A DNA stretch of 64,000 bases from Oceanobacillus salinisoli (GCF_009733865.1 NZ_WOFB01000018.1:62001-126000), one strand, 5' to 3'. Counted from the stretch's first letter, positions 7,648 to 17,157 are shown. A program made the numbers and translations. Notes: a model not told the origin generated them from the letters alone.

Positions 7648-10635
7648 ATGGTAAATACAATTAATAATATAGATAGTTTACCACCAATTGAAGAACAAAG
7701 ACAAACATTAAGACAAAAGAAAATATTAGCGAATGAATATTACAGAGTATTGCATATTGGAAGATATGCTTTTGGAAAGACAGACATTGTAAGCAGAATG
7801 AAGCATGCATTAGAAAACTTAGGGCATACAGTATTTGACTTTAATACTGATGATTTTAGAGAAGTAATCCATAATCCTGATGGACATACAGGCGGATTTG
7901 GTCCTATAGAAATAAAGTTAGAGTATATAAAACCTGTGTTGGAACAATTTGATCCACAAATCATTTTATGTAATGCAGGGGGGTATACATTTTCGGAAGA
8001 AGATAGTCAATGGCTAAAGGATAGAGGTTTTATTTTGGTCGGTATTACGTTATCTGACCCTGATGTCTTTGTTAGTACAAAGAAATTTGCTCATCGTTTT
8101 GACTATCATGTAACAAATGCAATAGAAGCAATTAAAATGTATGAGGATGTAGGTATTACTAATACTATGCATTTTCCTTTTGCGATTGATAGAACGTTTA
8201 TTGAAACAGAAGCAATCGAGAGAAAAGATTGGAATGCTGATGTAATCTGTATAGGGAATGCAACAAATCGTGAAGATAGAAATAAAATGATGAAATATTT
8301 GGATCAATACTTTGACGTAAAAGTATACGGTACAGGCTGGGACTTTCCGGACTCCTTTCCAGTAAGTGGAGAAGATTTTTACTCTGCAGCTAGAGCCGGT
8401 AAATTTCACATTAATTTCCCAGGTACGAGAGCCGGTTACACGAATTTAAAAATAGGTGTATTTGAATCTATAGCTAACGGTGGGATACTTTGTACGGAAT
8501 ATTTCGATGAAATGGAGTTATTCTTTGAGTATGGTAAAGAAATCATCGGATATAAAGACGCAGAAGATCTAAAAGAGAAACTTGAGTACTACCTTGAACA
8601 CCCTGAAGAAGCAGAGCAAATGAGAAGAAGAGCGTTCTATAAGTTAGTCCATCATCATATGTGGGAATCTAGATGGGAAGATTTGTTTGCACAAATTAAG
8701 CAAGATATTAATGTTGATCGTAAAAAACTTACCAAAAAAAGATATGAAGAAATTGGAGAATTACATGGAACAAAAGAAAGAGCTGCAAAAGTAATCGTTC
8801 AAGGTTACTATGGGGCACTTAATACTGGTGATGATTTAATTTTAGAATCTATAAGTAATAATATTAAAAAAAATCATCCAAATACAGTTGTAATGGTTGC
8901 CGGCTTTAATCGTAGAAATATTACTTTAAGGCAAGGTTATTACAGTCTTCCACGAACAGATGTATACAGAATGGAAAAGTTTATAAAAGAAGCTGATTTA
9001 TTAATATACGGTGGTGGTGGATTATTAAATGATTATTCATTTAATAATTCAGCAGGGGTTGCCGACTTCTTTGATAGCTTTCCGGTTGGCTTAACAGGTA
9101 TGGGAATTATTCCTACTATGGCAAATATACATGAAGTTCCTAGAATGTATTTTGCATTAGGTGTTGGACCGTTAAGGAACCCTGAGGCAAGAAAATTCGC
9201 TAAATTCTTAGTCAATCAAATGAGTGTTGTTACTGTCAGGGACCAATACTCCAAGGATTTACTTGAATCTATTGATGGCATTAATAATGAGGTTATCAAA
9301 ACTTCTGACCCAACATATATGCTTGATTATCCTGGAACAGACCTTGCTGATAAGTATTTGGAGAAAAACAATATTAATCCAAATGAAAAGCTGGTATTAG
9401 TGACACTTAGAGAATGGAAAGGGAATCCAATTGACTTTGAAGAAAAGATGGCTAAGTATTTGGATGCCATTATTTCCCAGAGTGGTTATTCTGTTTTATT
9501 CCTTCCTTACCAGTTTGGTACAGGAAATTCCGATGATAATCGAATCCATAGAAAAGTTCTAGATAGTATGACTAAAAAAGATAAGACGTATATTTATGAG
9601 CATGAAGGGGATTACGAGGAGTTCTTAAGTCTTATTGGAAAAGCAGAGCTCGTTATTTCCATGAGACTTCATGGCTCAATTTTAGCAAACCGTTTTGGTG
9701 TCCCTTCAATAGGATTTAATTATGATAACAAGGTACTTGCACATTATCAAAACATGAACATGACTAAATATTTATTAGATCTTGATTTTGATACTGATTA
9801 TGCAGTTAATTTATTCGCGGAATTGAAACTAAATAGAGATTACATTTCTAAAGAAATTACGGAATATGTCTTTAGGGAAAGAGAAGAATCTTCTAAGACA
9901 TTTAATTATGCAGTAGAGCTATTAAAAGACGGGATCCGTAAAGAAAAAAATATCTACAGACATTATCCAAGGGAAGAATCTTTACGTGAAATGAGAGTAA
10001 AAACCCTTAATAAGGAATTAAGGGAATTAAAAGAGCAAAAAAGAGATTTATTTTTAAGACTAAGAACACTGAACAACACTGTTGGTAATTTGAGAAACAT
10101 GAAAAAGTCCTTAAATGGTTTAAATTTAGATCATATTCAAACGTTAGATTTATCAAATGCAAAATTTGAGTCTGAAATAGGAAAGTCATCCGAAGAAATA
10201 GTTGTAGCACTAACTAAAAATAAACTGGGGATTCGTTTATCTGATTTGGACGCACCTAAAAAAGGTGACTTTTCAAGTGCTAAAGTAAATCTCGATTTAG
10301 AACCTGGAAATGAGTATATCTTAAATGTTGATGTACAATCACCATATTACAATCCAAAAAATACAGGAAGAATTAAATATTTTATCCTTATCGATGGCAA
10401 AAAAGTATACAGTAAAGATATTGCTGTAGAAGAGAAACAGAAGCAATTGGCTTTTAAAGTATATCCTAAAAAGCAAAATGTAGTGATTGAGTTTAAATTA
10501 GAAGCGCTGAAGAATTGTGAAAACTGGAGCTGGGGAAGAGTTTCCAAAACATACTTCAGCAATTTAAGTGTCGTGAAAATGGAAAACATTAAACGTAGTA
10601 AAAATGTATTTAAACGAACCATCAGAAAACACTAA
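7648..10635 (+). CDS. Glycosyltransferase fused to a CsaB-like polysaccharide pyruvyltransferase
   Basis: A ~995-residue protein with four visible parts. Residues ~30-360 are a CgeB-like GT-B domain (FESIANGGILCTEYFDEM in the donor site). Residues ~380-760 match polysaccharide pyruvyltransferases: QGYYGALNTGDDLIL, YGGGGLLNDYS and VISMRLHGSILANRFGVPS. Residues ~780-830 look like a coiled coil, and the last ~140 are beta-rich, possibly a carbohydrate-binding sandwich. CsaB-type enzymes transfer pyruvate from phosphoenolpyruvate to ManNAc of the wall polymer, making the ligand for SLH domains. SLH proteins occur at 19.9-23.4 kb. I prefer the ATG at 7648, preceded by GAGGGAAG; 7627 has no visible ribosome site. 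The gene ends the operon. Confidence 0.8.
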   Translation: MVNTINNIDSLPPIEEQRQTLRQKKILANEYYRVLHIGRYAFGKTDIVSRMKHALENLGHTVFDFNTDDFREVIHNPDGHTGGFGPIEIKLEYIKPVLEQFDPQIILCNAGGYTFSEEDSQWLKDRGFILVGITLSDPDVFVSTKKFAHRFDYHVTNAIEAIKMYEDVGITNTMHFPFAIDRTFIETEAIERKDWNADVICIGNATNREDRNKMMKYLDQYFDVKVYGTGWDFPDSFPVSGEDFYSAARAGKFHINFPGTRAGYTNLKIGVFESIANGGILCTEYFDEMELFFEYGKEIIGYKDAEDLKEKLEYYLEHPEEAEQMRRRAFYKLVHHHMWESRWEDLFAQIKQDINVDRKKLTKKRYEEIGELHGTKERAAKVIVQGYYGALNTGDDLILESISNNIKKNHPNTVVMVAGFNRRNITLRQGYYSLPRTDVYRMEKFIKEADLLIYGGGGLLNDYSFNNSAGVADFFDSFPVGLTGMGIIPTMANIHEVPRMYFALGVGPLRNPEARKFAKFLVNQMSVVTVRDQYSKDLLESIDGINNEVIKTSDPTYMLDYPGTDLADKYLEKNNINPNEKLVLVTLREWKGNPIDFEEKMAKYLDAIISQSGYSVLFLPYQFGTGNSDDNRIHRKVLDSMTKKDKTYIYEHEGDYEEFLSLIGKAELVISMRLHGSILANRFGVPSIGFNYDNKVLAHYQNMNMTKYLLDLDFDTDYAVNLFAELKLNRDYISKEITEYVFREREESSKTFNYAVELLKDGIRKEKNIYRHYPREESLREMRVKTLNKELRELKEQKRDLFLRLRTLNNTVGNLRNMKKSLNGLNLDHIQTLDLSNAKFESEIGKSSEEIVVALTKNKLGIRLSDLDAPKKGDFSSAKVNLDLEPGNEYILNVDVQSPYYNPKNTGRIKYFILIDGKKVYSKDIAVEEKQKQLAFKVYPKKQNVVIEFKLEALKNCENWSWGRVSKTYFSNLSVVKMENIKRSKNVFKRTIRKH

Positions 10636-10665
10636 TTTAAAAAAAGAATTTAATGTAAGAATTAT

Positions 10666-10707
10666 ACCTTTCCAATATATTGCCATTGTGTTGGAAAGGT
10701 TTTTTTT
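10666..10707 (+). terminator. Intrinsic terminator of the first wall-polymer operon
   Basis: A perfect 10-bp stem, ACCTTTCCAA at 10666-10675 pairing with TTGGAAAGGT at 10691-10700, with a 15-nt loop, runs straight into eight T residues. It lies 31 bp after the pyruvyltransferase fusion gene. Confidence 0.9.
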
Positions 10708-10750
10708 ACTCTTTTATTTTACAAACTTTATCCATTATATTATTAAAATA

Positions 10751-10759
10751 TGTTATAAT
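10751..10759 (+). promoter_or_regulatory. Extended -10 promoter for the glucosaminidase gene
   Basis: TGTTATAAT is a consensus extended -10 element placed about 50 nt before the ATG at 10811 and just after the preceding terminator. No good -35 hexamer is visible at 16-18 nt, which is tolerated by extended -10 promoters. Confidence 0.5.
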
Positions 10760-10810
10760 TAAGTAGCTTTTTAGAGAAAAATGTCAAAGGGAGTTGAGGG
10801 ATGTTAAATT

Positions 10811-13033
10811 ATGGAGAACCGTTCGTCGCCGAAAGTAATAATTTACTTTCTATTAATATTTGCCTTTGTCTTAGTAAGCAATATAAACGAGTCTAAGGTG
10901 GAGGCTGCTGGTGTTTATTTTGAGGTTGATACAGAAAGAACCGAGGTTTATCACAATATTAATGGAAAACTGACAAGAGTTGGTGAACTGCCTCAGGGAC
11001 AAGAATTTGAAAGAGTTGGTTATCAAAAATACTGGCAATTAATTGATTTTGGTAGTCAAAAAGGTTATGTGAAACGAAGTGAATCAACTATAACCGATGG
11101 TGGCTCTATTAGAAATAAAGAAAGAGAAACTACTAATAGGGAAATCAAACTATTAAAGAATGCAACAGTCTATGAGACTAGTACAGACGGTTATGTTCCT
11201 TTTGCACAAGTAGATAAAGGAACTACGTTTGAAGTAGTTGTTTCCCAGAAAAATTGGTGGGGCATTAACGTTGGTGGAAGATTTGGTTTTATTAATAAAT
11301 CGTCAGCAACAGTTATTTTCGAACCCTCTGATGTCTATTTTAAAGTAAATGCCGATATTGCGGATGTTTATTATAATATTGGTGGAAAAATGGAAAAAGT
11401 TGGGGAATTAGAATATGGACAAGAATATCGTAGAGCAGGTGGACGAACAGATTGGCATCTAATAGAATTTGGTAGTAGAAAGGCTCACGTTAAAAAGAGT
11501 GTTACCGAGCCATCAGATGGGGAAATTGTGAAAAAAGACCCTAAAAGACCAGAATCCACTAGTTTGATAGCAATTGCAAAAGATACACAAATCTATGATA
11601 TTAGTTCCGGTAACTATGTTCCTTTTGCACAGATTAACAGTGATGTGCAGTTTAATATAGTCCTTGAGCAAAGTAACTGGTGGGGTATTAACGTTGGTGG
11701 AAGATTTGGACTTATAAAAAAATCAAGTACAAAGCAAGAAACTATTAAATATACAAACTATAATTATTCATTTGAAAAAATGGTAGATGCTCAAATGACA
11801 GGCGGAAGAGCTACTGCTAATGGTTCAGGAACTAAACTGGCTAAGAGGGAAGAAGTCGAGTATTATGCTAATCCCTCTAACTTTACTAAAGGTGATGTTG
11901 GCTTTTTTCAGTTTTTAGTATTATCAAAGAGCGCTGGTCTTACTTCAAATGATGCTAAAATAATCAATGATAAAATACTTAATTCTAATGCTGGTATACT
12001 TGCAGGACAGGCCCAAGCGTTTATTGATGCCGGGAGAGAGTATGATATAAATGAAATTTATCTCATTGCACATGCCTTGCATGAAACAGGGAATGGAGAT
12101 TCTACTCTAGCTAACGGTGTACCAGTTGATGCAAATGGGAAAGTTACTAGAGATGCAAACGGTAGAATAGTAGAGAATTCAAATACAAAACATATTGTCT
12201 ACAATATGTATGGTTATGGTGCAAATGACTCCTGCCCAATTGATTGTGGGGCTAAGTATGCTTTTGATAAAAAGTGGTTTTCAAAGACTGCCTCTATCAT
12301 AGGAGGAGCAAGTTCGATATATAGTTATATTAATAGGGGACAAGACACACTTTATAAGATGAAGTGGAATCCCGAAAGCCCTGGTTATCCACAATATGCC
12401 ACACATATTATGTGGGCAGTCTTACAAACACCTAAAATGAATGAAATATACAGTTTAATAAATAGCTATGATTTAGTATTTGACGTACCACAATTTTTAA
12501 ATCAGCCTTCCACAAGTGGTTCGGTTGAAATTAATTCAATTTCAGAATCTGGCACAACTTCTACAGAATCTAGTCCTAGTCAGGATTTAGTTGTTAATTA
12601 TCCAGAGGGTGTTTATGGGATTACTGAAACCGTTTCTGGTAATTTAAACTTTAGAAGTACTCCTAATACGGATGAAGATAATATTATTGGAAGTATTTCA
12701 AGCGGTACAAAAATAGAAATTACAGGAACGAATGGTACGTGGTATCAGATAAATTATGATGATAAGTCAGGCTGGGTACATAGTGATTTTGTAAATGTAC
12801 AGAATTTGCTAGAAGTTACTGCTACTGACTTAAATATCCGTACTGGAGCTGGTACATCGTATGACTCCATTGGAAAAGTGAACACAGGAGAGCTGTTAGC
12901 TGCTATCATGGTTGATGGCGAAATCAATACAAAAGCTGCCAATAATCATATTTGGTACCAAATTATTTTCAATAATGAGGAAGCGTGGGTAAGTGGCGGC
13001 ACGAATGGAACAGAGTATATTAAAGTGAAATAG
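10811..13033 (+). CDS. Secreted N-acetylglucosaminidase (GH73, LytD-like) with repeat and SH3 domains
   Basis: A 740-residue exported autolysin predicted to cut the GlcNAc-MurNAc backbone of peptidoglycan. Residues 1-33 are a signal peptide ending near VEAA. Residues ~35-172 and ~175-312 are two copies of a ~140-residue repeat (VYFEV.../VYFKV..., each ending in NWWGINVGGRFG then F or L), probably wall-binding. The glucosaminidase domain spans ~320-580, with HALHETGNGDS containing the catalytic glutamate and YNMYGYGA. Two bacterial SH3 domains close the protein (NLNFRSTPN and NLNIRTGAG). AGGG lies 10 nt before the ATG. The gene has its own promoter and terminator, so it is monocistronic. Wall turnover or cell separation is the likely role. 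Confidence 0.88.
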   Translation: MENRSSPKVIIYFLLIFAFVLVSNINESKVEAAGVYFEVDTERTEVYHNINGKLTRVGELPQGQEFERVGYQKYWQLIDFGSQKGYVKRSESTITDGGSIRNKERETTNREIKLLKNATVYETSTDGYVPFAQVDKGTTFEVVVSQKNWWGINVGGRFGFINKSSATVIFEPSDVYFKVNADIADVYYNIGGKMEKVGELEYGQEYRRAGGRTDWHLIEFGSRKAHVKKSVTEPSDGEIVKKDPKRPESTSLIAIAKDTQIYDISSGNYVPFAQINSDVQFNIVLEQSNWWGINVGGRFGLIKKSSTKQETIKYTNYNYSFEKMVDAQMTGGRATANGSGTKLAKREEVEYYANPSNFTKGDVGFFQFLVLSKSAGLTSNDAKIINDKILNSNAGILAGQAQAFIDAGREYDINEIYLIAHALHETGNGDSTLANGVPVDANGKVTRDANGRIVENSNTKHIVYNMYGYGANDSCPIDCGAKYAFDKKWFSKTASIIGGASSIYSYINRGQDTLYKMKWNPESPGYPQYATHIMWAVLQTPKMNEIYSLINSYDLVFDVPQFLNQPSTSGSVEINSISESGTTSTESSPSQDLVVNYPEGVYGITETVSGNLNFRSTPNTDEDNIIGSISSGTKIEITGTNGTWYQINYDDKSGWVHSDFVNVQNLLEVTATDLNIRTGAGTSYDSIGKVNTGELLAAIMVDGEINTKAANNHIWYQIIFNNEEAWVSGGTNGTEYIKVK

Positions 13034-13041
13034 GTTCATCG

Positions 13042-13077
13042 ATCACCATATGCTTAAGTGCATATGGTGATTTTTTT
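13042..13077 (+). terminator. Intrinsic terminator after the glucosaminidase gene
   Basis: A perfect 12-bp stem, ATCACCATATGC at 13042-13053 with GCATATGGTGAT at 13060-13071, has a 6-nt loop and a seven-T tail, and starts 9 bp after the stop codon. Confidence 0.92.
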
Positions 13078-13123
13078 ATAAATTAAACACTTAAAATGTA
13101 ATATTAAATTTTATTCTAATTAT

Positions 13124-13151
13124 TTGGTAATGTGCAGAATTATGGTAGAAT
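13124..13151 (+). promoter_or_regulatory. Sigma-A promoter for tagO
   Basis: TTGGTA at 13124-13129 and TAGAAT at 13146-13151 are separated by 16 nt, with TG one base before the -10 (extended -10). The tagO start lies about 45 nt downstream. Confidence 0.55.
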
Positions 13152-13195
13152 AAGTGAGAATGTTTAATAACAAAATGACTAAGTAGGTGTTTCCA

Positions 13196-14275
13196 ATGAT
13201 AAACCAATCTGAATTAATCACAACATTCGTCATTTCAGCTGTAACCGTATTTCTTATAACACCTTTTACAAAAAAATTAGCTTTTAAAATAAATGCAACA
13301 GACAAACCAGATAATCATAGGAAAACTCACAACAGTGAAAAGGCCAGCCTCGGAGGATTAGCAATTTTTATAGGTGCCATAGCAGGTTTTCTATATCTAC
13401 AGCCCGAAAGTCCACAAATGACAGCTATAATTATTGGGGCCTTTATTATGATTATAACTGGAATGTTAGACGATATATTTGATTTAAAACCAATATATAA
13501 GTTTGCTGGGCAAATAGCCGCTGCAATAGTAGTAGTTTCATCTGGATTAACTATTGACAAATTAACTATGCCCTTCTTCGGTACAGTATACTTAGAGGGA
13601 CTAGGCTATGTTATTACCATTTTTTGGATTGTTGGGGCTTCCAATGCTATTAATTTAATTGATGGATTAGATGGACTGGCGGCAGGAGTATCAACGATTG
13701 CATTATCTAGTATTCTAGTAATGGCAATGATGGATTATCGAATGGTAGTAGCCTATTTATGTATAATATTGATTGGAAGTTGTATTGGATTTCTTTACCA
13801 TAACTTTTATCCGGCAAAGATCTTTATGGGGGATACAGGAGCACTGTTTCTTGGATATGCTATTGCGGTAGTGTCTATGCTAGGACTCTTTAAAAACGTA
13901 GCGTTATTTAGTTTTATTATTCCAATTATTGTCATAGCGATTCCTGTTTTTGATACATTACTGGCCATCATACGAAGAATAATTAATAAGCAGGGGATTG
14001 CAACTGCGGATAAGAGACATATTCATTATCAACTGATTAAGATGGGATATAGTCATCGAACATCGGTATTAATATTATACGGTTTTAGTACTCTCTTTGG
14101 GATTTTAGCAATTACTTTTAATAGTGGAACCATGCTAAGTTCTTTGATCACACTAATCATGATAATCATTGGTATTCAATTAATGGTAGAAGTTACTGGT
14201 CTTTATCTAAAAGGGCAACAACCCGTTTTAGATGGCTGCAGAAAAATACTAGGAATTAAAAAAACGAATAGGTAA
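13196..14275 (+). CDS. tagO: Undecaprenyl-phosphate GlcNAc-1-phosphate transferase TagO
   Basis: A ~359-residue polytopic membrane enzyme that moves GlcNAc-1-phosphate from UDP-GlcNAc to undecaprenyl phosphate, the first step of teichoic acid and many other wall polymers. About ten membrane segments are visible. Family motifs present are GMLDDIFDL (aspartate pair), NLIDGLDGLAAG, FMGDTGALFLG and the basic RRIINK...DKRHIHY loop. I choose ATG 13196 because AAGTAGGTG lies 7 nt upstream; GTG 13187 sits inside that ribosome site. The gene is transcribed alone and ends in a shared bidirectional terminator. Its product would prime the polymers made by the surrounding loci. Confidence 0.93.
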   Translation: MINQSELITTFVISAVTVFLITPFTKKLAFKINATDKPDNHRKTHNSEKASLGGLAIFIGAIAGFLYLQPESPQMTAIIIGAFIMIITGMLDDIFDLKPIYKFAGQIAAAIVVVSSGLTIDKLTMPFFGTVYLEGLGYVITIFWIVGASNAINLIDGLDGLAAGVSTIALSSILVMAMMDYRMVVAYLCIILIGSCIGFLYHNFYPAKIFMGDTGALFLGYAIAVVSMLGLFKNVALFSFIIPIIVIAIPVFDTLLAIIRRIINKQGIATADKRHIHYQLIKMGYSHRTSVLILYGFSTLFGILAITFNSGTMLSSLITLIMIIIGIQLMVEVTGLYLKGQQPVLDGCRKILGIKKTNR

Positions 14276-14312
14276 TTAAAGACACTTCCAACAAAATTGG
14301 AAGTGTCTTTAA
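14276..14312. terminator. Bidirectional terminator between tagO and the LCP gene
   Basis: A perfect 16-bp inverted repeat, TTAAAGACACTTCCAA and its complement, with the 5-nt loop CAAAA. A-rich left and T-rich right flanks let it serve both convergent genes. Confidence 0.9.
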
Positions 14313-14322
14313 TATCAAGCTA

Positions 14323-15309
14323 TTAATTTGATACAGTAAGCGTATCGTTATCTATTTCTAAATGTGTCTTTAACTCTGCTTGAACTTCTGCCAATGATTC
14401 CTCGTCAACAATTTGATAACTTACACCATTAATTCTATCCGGATATGATTTTAGTGTAAGTTTATCAATTTTACTTGTGCTGAAATCAGAGTATTCCTTG
14501 AAAAATGCTAAACCTTCTTTAATTTTCATATTTGTTTCTACGTTATTTCCAAATTCCCGAGCTAGGTCATCAATTTTAGTTACGGTTGAGACTGATAAAG
14601 CTTTATTGATAATGGCTTCAATAACTTGTTGCTGTCTTTCGTTTCTACCAATATCTCCGCGAGGGTCTTCTTTTCTCATTCTGGCATATGCTAAAGCATA
14701 TCTACCATCTAGCTCCATCTCGCCTTCATAGAATTGTAGTTTTTCTGCCACTCGATCGTCACTATTTTGTTCGAAGTCAAATGGTACATTAACCGTAATA
14801 CCACCTAGAATATCAATAACATTTTTAAAGGCCTCGAAATTTACAGTTGCATAATAATCTATGGGTATATCCAAGAAATTCTCGACTGTTTCAATCGTCG
14901 CTTTCTTTCCACCAAAAACATGCGCATGATTTATTTTATCTTCCGTTTCACGTCCAGATATCTCTACCAACGTATCTCTAGGTATGCTTAATAATTTTAG
15001 TCTTTCGTCATTAGGGTTGAACGTTGCTACCATTAATGTATCTGTTCTACCATTTTCTCCGTTTGTTGAATAGTCCTCGACGCCCATTAATAAAACAGAA
15101 ACAGGATCATCACTTATAGAAACAGCATTTGCTCGTAAATCAGACTTTTCTCTTCCTAAATCATCATAAGTATTACTAGCAGCTTCTAATGTTTGCATTG
15201 CCATGTAACCACCAAATCCAAGTAGGCCTAGAAATAACATGATTACAACAAAAAGGAGCTGCTTGAGGCGTTTCTTTCTTCTACGCTTTTTTATCAGAAC
15301 ACGTCCCAT
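14323..15309 (-). CDS. LytR-CpsA-Psr family wall polymer ligase
   Basis: A 328-residue membrane-anchored enzyme. A basic cytoplasmic start (KKRRRKKRLK) leads into one membrane segment at ~18-38, and the rest is extracellular. The LCP domain shows VLLMGVEDYS, RTDTLMVATFNP, LLSIPRDTLVEI, INHAHVFGG, then YALAYARMRKEDPRGDIGRNERQQ, which holds the arginines that bind the lipid pyrophosphate. The family (TagT/U/V) transfers wall polymers from undecaprenyl diphosphate to peptidoglycan, matching the teichoic/SCWP genes around it. AAAGGAG lies at a normal distance before the ATG. A second LCP gene of the same strand lies 0.8 kb away. Which polymer each one handles is not visible. Confidence 0.9.
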   Translation of the reverse strand: MGRVLIKKRRRKKRLKQLLFVVIMLFLGLLGFGGYMAMQTLEAASNTYDDLGREKSDLRANAVSISDDPVSVLLMGVEDYSTNGENGRTDTLMVATFNPNDERLKLLSIPRDTLVEISGRETEDKINHAHVFGGKKATIETVENFLDIPIDYYATVNFEAFKNVIDILGGITVNVPFDFEQNSDDRVAEKLQFYEGEMELDGRYALAYARMRKEDPRGDIGRNERQQQVIEAIINKALSVSTVTKIDDLAREFGNNVETNMKIKEGLAFFKEYSDFSTSKIDKLTLKSYPDRINGVSYQIVDEESLAEVQAELKTHLEIDNDTLTVSN

Positions 15310-15349
15310 TATATTTCTCCTTTAAACTAGTAAAATAGTTATCTTTATA

Positions 15350-15378
15350 ATTATATATGCCATGAACCTATAATGCAA
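15350..15378 (-). promoter_or_regulatory. Sigma-A promoter for the first LCP gene
   Basis: Read on the minus strand, TTGCAT (complement of 15373-15378) and TATAAT (complement of 15350-15355) are exactly 17 nt apart, about 40 nt before the start codon at 15309. Confidence 0.7.
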
Positions 15379-15589
15379 TCTGTATTTTGTTGGAAATTCA
15401 CTAGATATGTCGATATAAGGCTAGTAAAAGTTACAAATATTTGCAGATTAAATAATCCTCTTAAAGATACGGAAAGCTTCCTACCATATACAAAAATAGA
15501 GCCTTATTTCATTTGTATTTAATATAATTACTTTTATTCATATTTCTGCATTAGAATTCGAATGGACTAGGTTGAAAATTGAAAGCGCT

Positions 15590-15988
15590 CTAACCATTAT
15601 CAACGTTATATAGATCATTTCTAATTTTAGTTGTTGAAATTCCAACTGTTCTTGGTAAATATACAACTTCACAATATTTTTTTAGGAAATCAAACTTACC
15701 TTCCCAGTCATCACCCATGACAAATAAATCAATGTTATGATGTTTGACATCTTCAACTTTTTGGTCCCAGCTTTTTTCAGGAATTACTTCGTCTACATAA
15801 CGAATGGCTTCTAAGATATCCTTTCGGATTTCATATGAATGATATGCCTTTTTTCCTTTTAACTCATTAAAGTCATCGGTAGAAAGACCAACAACTAGGT
15901 AGTGCCCCATTGCTTTAGCTCTTCGAAGTATGTTAATGTGGCCGTTGTGAATTAAGTCAAAAGTTCCATATGTGATCACTTTTTTCAT
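15590..15988 (-). CDS. tagD: Glycerol-3-phosphate cytidylyltransferase TagD
   Basis: A 132-residue soluble enzyme that makes CDP-glycerol from CTP and sn-glycerol 3-phosphate for poly(glycerol phosphate) teichoic acid. The nucleotidyltransferase HxGH motif is in GTFDLIHNGHINIL near the N-terminus, and the RTVGISTTKIR motif that binds the nucleotide is near the C-terminus. Length and motifs match Bacillus TagD closely. No TagB/TagF glycerol-phosphate polymerase is in this window, so the CDP-glycerol must be used by genes elsewhere. It is flanked by two LCP ligase genes on the same strand. The ribosome site is weak, an AGAG next to the start codon. Confidence 0.93.
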   Translation of the reverse strand: MKKVITYGTFDLIHNGHINILRRAKAMGHYLVVGLSTDDFNELKGKKAYHSYEIRKDILEAIRYVDEVIPEKSWDQKVEDVKHHNIDLFVMGDDWEGKFDFLKKYCEVVYLPRTVGISTTKIRNDLYNVDNG

Positions 15989-16095
15989 CTCTCATATTCC
16001 CCCAAACAGGAAAATGGAATTGGTCTTCATAATTGTCATTACAATTATGAATTTTATCTTGTATAAGAAAGGGGAAATCGATTTGATTACTCCTT

Positions 16096-17157
16096 CTAAT
16101 ACATATTAACTGACTTGTCATCTGCTTGACTTAGTTTGGAATGATTTGAATTTTGAATTGATAAATCCAAATGTTGTCTCAGTTCATCCTCTACTGTAGC
16201 TCTGCTTTCCTCATTAACTTGATAATACCACAATCCGTCCTCCAGTTTTCCGCCTTCTCCTTCAAGATGTAAGGATGTAATATTTATGTCTTTTTTTAAA
16301 CCATAAGAGAGAAAGCTTTTCATCTCGTCGAACGTTAAATTGGTGGTCATATTATCCCCGACTGCTGTTATGACATTATCCAATTTCGTAATAGAGGAAA
16401 CGGAAGCAGATTGTTTAACAACGGCTTTAATAATTTCCTGCTGTCTTTTTCCCCGTTCGATATCACTATCATATTTACGAGAACGAGCAACTGCTAATGC
16501 TTCTTCACCACTTAAATTTTTGTAACCAGGGGTTAAATGGATGGCATTTCTATTATCGTCTGAATCCAGTTCATACATTTCGAATGGTACGTTATACATA
16601 ATTCCGCCTAATGAATCAACCACTTCGATAAAAGCGTCAAAGTTCAGTTTAACGTAATAGTCAACGGGAACGTTAAGGAAGTTTTCAACCGTTTCAACAG
16701 TTGCCTTTGCTCCACCGAAGAAATGTGCATGGTTAATTTTTGTATAATCACCAACTTCTGGTACAAAAACATAAGAGTCCCGCGGTATCGAAAGTAATTT
16801 TACATCTCCTTCTTCTTTGTTGAAGGTAGCAAGAATTAATGCATCGGAGCGGCTATGTTCATTATAATTCCGTTCTTCACTATCATCCACACCAATAATG
16901 AGAATAGATACATTATCGGCAACCGGATTGATTGGTTCCTCCCTTAATTCAGAAACATCAGAGCCATTTTCTCGTTCAATTTCTTCAAAGGAGCTTTCTA
17001 CCAATTTTTCTGCAGTTTTATATAAATGGTTCCCGTAAAATAATGCTGTAAGAAGTAATACGAACAGAGGTATTCCGATAAAGAAGAACAATTTCCTTTT
17101 ATTCTTACCTACTTTTCTCTTGTCTAATCGAGAGTCCTTTTTGTTTGATTTAGTCAT
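16096..17157 (-). CDS. LytR-CpsA-Psr family wall polymer ligase (second copy)
   Basis: A 353-residue paralogue of the LCP protein at 14.3 kb. A lysine/arginine-rich cytoplasmic tail precedes one membrane helix at ~22-43. The extracellular LCP domain has ILIIGVDDSEER, RSDALILATFN, LLSIPRDSYVFV, INHAHFFGGAKATVETVENF and ALAVARSRKYDSDIERGKRQQ with the conserved arginines. It has the same predicted role: linking undecaprenyl-bound polymer to peptidoglycan. AAGGTGGA is a good ribosome site before the ATG. It is transcribed divergently from mnaA across a 219-bp intergenic region. Two LCP genes next to tagD and tagO suggest more than one polymer is attached, but this is inference. Confidence 0.9.
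   Translation of the reverse strand: MTKSNKKDSRLDKRKVGKNKRKLFFFIGIPLFVLLLTALFYGNHLYKTAEKLVESSFEEIERENGSDVSELREEPINPVADNVSILIIGVDDSEERNYNEHSRSDALILATFNKEEGDVKLLSIPRDSYVFVPEVGDYTKINHAHFFGGAKATVETVENFLNVPVDYYVKLNFDAFIEVVDSLGGIMYNVPFEMYELDSDDNRNAIHLTPGYKNLSGEEALAVARSRKYDSDIERGKRQQEIIKAVVKQSASVSSITKLDNVITAVGDNMTTNLTFDEMKSFLSYGLKKDINITSLHLEGEGGKLEDGLWYYQVNEESRATVEDELRQHLDLSIQNSNHSKLSQADDKSVNMY

Noticed and set aside
15579-15592. cre-like TGAAAGCGCTCTAA at the end of tagD
   Set aside because: It overlaps the end of a gene and lies away from any start or promoter, so chance is more likely.
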